This document shows positions 5,044 through 6,611 of a DNA stretch of 6,611 bases, piece after piece. The position numbers and the translations under genes were made by a program. Within the stretch, counting starts at the first letter, position 1. Each line of letters begins with the position of its first letter. Below the pieces are notes generated by a model, which saw only the letters and a list, made by a program, of their open reading frames with translations, made no database searches and was not told the DNA's origin. Source of the stretch: Sulfurimonas sp. (GTDB taxonomy: Bacteria; Campylobacterota; Campylobacteria; Campylobacterales; Sulfurimonadaceae); the NCBI GenBank assembly GCA_012963655.1, contig DTVI01000230.1, forward strand, positions 1-6,611, in the 5' to 3' direction.

Positions 5044-5745
5044 TTAGCTTCTAAAGTCAATCTTTGTCTCCAAGCTTATTTCTAACTCTTTAAAGCACAC
5101 TTGGTAGATTAAAACCTCAACACCTTTCTCTCTTGCCTCTTGTAAAAGTTGTGCATAAACAGGATCAATCTCTTTGGCCGGTAAAAAGCCATTTCCACCT
5201 TCTCTTAATACTGCAAAGAAAAGAACGGCTCTATCTCCCCTTTCTTTGACTTCCATAAGCTCTTGTAAGTGTTTTTGTCCTCGGGTACTTACCGAATCAG
5301 GAAACATAAGTATATCTCCCTCTTTCATAGTTACACTCTTCACCTCAACATAACACTTCTCATTGTCTTTTTCTAAAAGAAGGTCTATGCGGCTGTTTTG
5401 ACTTCCATATTTCACTTCAGTACGGATTTTCTCATAGCTTTGGAGTTCTTTGATTTTTCCAACTTCAATGGCTTCTTTAACCAAAGTGTTCGCCTTAGCC
5501 GCATAAACAAATATCTTTTCCCCTGAGCTGTCTTCCACCATTTCCCAGGTATAAGCTAACTTTCGTTTAGGGTTATTGTTCTTACTTAACCAAACACGTA
5601 GCCCCTCTTCTTTATATCCCTTCATAGAACCAGTATTAGGACAATGTGCGGTAACAATTTCTCCGTTTTCAAGTTTGACATCAGCTAAAAAACGCTTATA
5701 ACGTTTAATAAGTGACCCCTCTATAAGTTCTGAATCAAGCAACAT
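5044..5745 (-). CDS. sfsA: SfsA, sugar fermentation stimulation protein homologue
   Basis: This is a 233-residue SfsA protein, almost the same length as the E. coli protein (234). Signature segments are present in order: RYKRFLADV (15-23) in the N-terminal OB-like part, HCPNTGSM (34-41), SRIDLLLE (118-125), YVEVKSVT (132-139) and FPDSVSTRGQKHL (148-160). D121, E134 and K136 fit a PD-(D/E)xK nuclease-like pattern, which suggests DNA binding or cleavage. In E. coli, sfsA was found because extra copies stimulate maltose fermentation in a crp* background, and the protein binds DNA; the true biochemical role is unsettled. The start is ATG with only a weak ribosome-binding site (AAAAGG 11 bases upstream). 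It is first in an apparent two-gene operon with the UDG-like gene, which hints at a nucleic-acid role (inference). Confidence 0.95.
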   Translation of the reverse strand: MLLDSELIEGSLIKRYKRFLADVKLENGEIVTAHCPNTGSMKGYKEEGLRVWLSKNNNPKRKLAYTWEMVEDSSGEKIFVYAAKANTLVKEAIEVGKIKELQSYEKIRTEVKYGSQNSRIDLLLEKDNEKCYVEVKSVTMKEGDILMFPDSVSTRGQKHLQELMEVKERGDRAVLFFAVLREGGNGFLPAKEIDPVYAQLLQEAREKGVEVLIYQVCFKELEISLETKIDFRS

Positions 5746-5768
5746 AGTTCTTGCAACCTTTTTTTAAC

Positions 5769-5774
5769 ATTATA
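5769..5774 (-). promoter_or_regulatory. -10 element of the sfsA promoter
   Basis: A perfect TATAAT on the minus strand lies 24 bases before the sfsA ATG, predicting a very short leader of about 17 bases. No clear -35 is present at 16-18 bp, but the upstream DNA is AT-rich. The spacing to the gene is what makes the call. Confidence 0.45.
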
Positions 5775-5848
5775 ACAAAGGATTTAATATTAGGTATTCA
5801 CTTTTAAGCTTATGATATAAAATCAACAGCTATCAAACATTGAACAAG

Positions 5849-5854
5849 TATAAT
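5849..5854 (+). promoter_or_regulatory. -10 element of the arfB promoter
   Basis: A perfect TATAAT lies 20 bases upstream of the arfB ATG, leaving a short leader that holds the AGGA ribosome-binding site at 5866-5869. No convincing -35 is found 17 bp upstream. Together with the minus-strand TATAAT at 5769-5774 it makes this 129-bp spacer a divergent promoter region. Confidence 0.4.
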
Positions 5855-5874
5855 ATTGAAATCAAAGGAATCAA

Positions 5875-6291
5875 ATGATAAAGATATCAAATACCGTGAC
5901 CCTGCACGAGAACGAAATAGAGTTCTCAGCCATTCGAGCTCAGGGTTCTGGTGGGCAGAAGGTAAACAAGGTCTCGGCTGCAATCCACCTTCGTTTTGAT
6001 ATTGCAGATTCTTCTTTACCAGAGTTCTATAAAGAAAAGCTTTTAGACCTCAAGGACAAACGTATCACTAAAGAGGGCATCATCGTTATTAAGGCGCAAC
6101 AGCACCGTAGCCAAGAACAAAACAGAGACGAGGCAATGCAACGCCTTACTGAGCTTATCAAAAGTGTTAACAAGGTTCAAAAGAAACGTGTTGCCACAAA
6201 GCCAAGCAAAGGCTCAGTCAAGAGGCGACTCAACTCTAAGAAAAAACATGCTCAGAAAAAAAGTCTACGGGGAAAAGTAGATACAGAATAA
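5875..6291 (+). CDS. arfB: ArfB, alternative ribosome-rescue factor (peptidyl-tRNA hydrolase)
   Basis: The 138-residue protein is a short release-factor relative that enters stalled ribosomes lacking a stop codon in the A site and hydrolyses the peptidyl-tRNA, independently of codon recognition. The catalytic GGQ is at residues 26-28 within IRAQGSGGQKVNKVSAAIHL, followed by the conserved LRFDI (39-43), SLPEFYKEKLL (47-57) and VIKAQQHRSQEQNR (71-84). After a linker, a strongly basic tail (about 101-134, ending LRGKV) would fill the mRNA entry channel, as known for E. coli ArfB (140 residues). The start is ATG with AGGA five bases upstream. Two stop codons stand in tandem (TAA TAA at 6289-6294). 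It is divergent from sfsA and has no operon partner. It is close in length and motif order to proteobacterial ArfB, so a full-length release factor is excluded. Confidence 0.96.
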   Translation: MIKISNTVTLHENEIEFSAIRAQGSGGQKVNKVSAAIHLRFDIADSSLPEFYKEKLLDLKDKRITKEGIIVIKAQQHRSQEQNRDEAMQRLTELIKSVNKVQKKRVATKPSKGSVKRRLNSKKKHAQKKSLRGKVDTE

Positions 6292-6314
6292 TAAGACTTT
6301 CTCAAGAAGAGCTT

Positions 6315-6454
6315 CAGCATCTCACCCCTAAAAAAGTGAACAGCGTAGCGAGGGTAATATATATGCAGATGAAACCTACACCATCAGCCCTGGGAACTTA
6401 GAGTTTGAAATCCTTAATCAGGTAAAAAATGATTACTATTATTTTAAAGATTAA
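6315..6454 (+). repeat. Degenerate intergenic repeat downstream of arfB
   Basis: This spacer has pieces that resemble common proteobacterial intergenic repeats as I remember them. CAGCGTAGCGAGG and TTCAGCATCTC recall the repeat that pairs AGCGTAGCGA with a downstream TTC-AGC-ATC. A later frame reads SPGNLEFEILNQVKND, close to the well-known spurious translation (LEFEILKQVQND) of a palindromic 'CATCCTGA...TCAGGATG' element. Here the left arm is shortened and the right arm mutated, so it would be a worn copy. It is not a gene. The family assignment is from memory. The rest of the gap (6455-6509) holds only a weak CTTTC/GAAAG hairpin at 6456-6471. Confidence 0.3.
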
Positions 6455-6509
6455 CCTTTCTTCTAGGAAAGAGAATTAGAGTTTAGATTAATATAAATGT
6501 GACTAATTT

Positions 6510-6611
6510 TTACTCATTAAATTTAGGTTTATTTTCTGTTGCAATCTCACATCCTTTAAATATATCATTCATATATTTCACATTTGATACATCCCATCCT
6601 AATATATCCTG
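6510..6611 (-). CDS. C-terminal end of a BspA-like (DUF285) surface protein, partial
   Basis: On the minus strand, the last 33 codons before a TAA stop are in the window; the start lies beyond the right edge. The visible part begins QDILGWDVSNVKYMNDIFKG and ends with KPKFNE. The core WDVSNVKYMNDIFKGC matches the repeat unit of the BspA / DUF285 leucine-rich-like family (W-D-V-S-N-V-x-x-M-x-x-x-F-x-x-C/A), in which many copies build a rigid surface or secreted protein used for adhesion. This would be the last repeat, followed by a short charged tail. Only one repeat is seen, so the length, the secretion signal and the function of the whole protein are unknown. The unit is diagnostic enough for a family call but not for a specific gene. 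Confidence 0.7.
   Translation of the reverse strand, partial: QDILGWDVSNVKYMNDIFKGCEIATENKPKFNE

Noticed and set aside
1..6611. CRISPR arrays, tRNA, rRNA, riboswitches, defence or toxin-antitoxin pairs
   Set aside because: I looked on both strands for regularly spaced repeats, tRNA cloverleaf landmarks, rRNA motifs and known defence domains and found none.

Overview
This is a low-GC bacterial window with short intergenic spacers, plain Shine-Dalgarno sites and TATAAT-type -10 boxes. Gene content (SfsA next to a small uracil-DNA glycosylase-like protein, a CspA-type cold-shock protein, ArfB, an IS3-family element and a BspA-like surface protein) fits a proteobacterium in the broad sense. My tentative guess is an AT-rich Campylobacterota lineage (Sulfurovum, Sulfurimonas or Arcobacter-like). 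That is an inference from AT richness and gene style, and no marker gene here proves it.

Left part (1-1525): a complete IS3-family insertion sequence of 1199 bp, with 13-bp perfect terminal inverted repeats and a 4-bp target duplication (TTGT). It carries orfA and orfB joined by a -1 frameshift site of the dnaX/IS911 kind (upstream SD-like AAGGA, slippery A AAA AAG, downstream inverted repeat). The DDE triad is intact, so it looks recently active. The frame on the right flank stays open to 1380 and joins in frame to the left flank when the IS is removed, which may be the tail of an interrupted gene.

Middle part (1526-4421), all minus strand: a 378-codon gene of unknown function; a 165-codon MORN/YwqK-like repeat protein; a roughly 530-bp stretch holding a decayed reading frame that overlaps several nested inverted repeats; and a cold-shock gene with a consensus-like promoter, an AT-rich leader of about 70 nt and a strong 3' palindrome.

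Right part (4422-6611): sfsA and a UDG-superfamily gene form a tight minus-strand pair (4-nt gap, or a 17-nt overlap if the TTG start is used). arfB (ribosome rescue, GGQ motif) is divergent from them, with a shared promoter region between. Downstream of arfB is non-coding DNA that resembles a worn intergenic repeat. At the right edge, too short to stand out as an ORF, is the C-terminal end of a minus-strand BspA/DUF285-type repeat protein.

No defence island, CRISPR array, tRNA or rRNA is visible, and I do not see a convincing new multi-gene system. The most open questions are the orphan 378-aa protein, the structured decayed locus at 3510-3691 and the partial surface protein at the edge.
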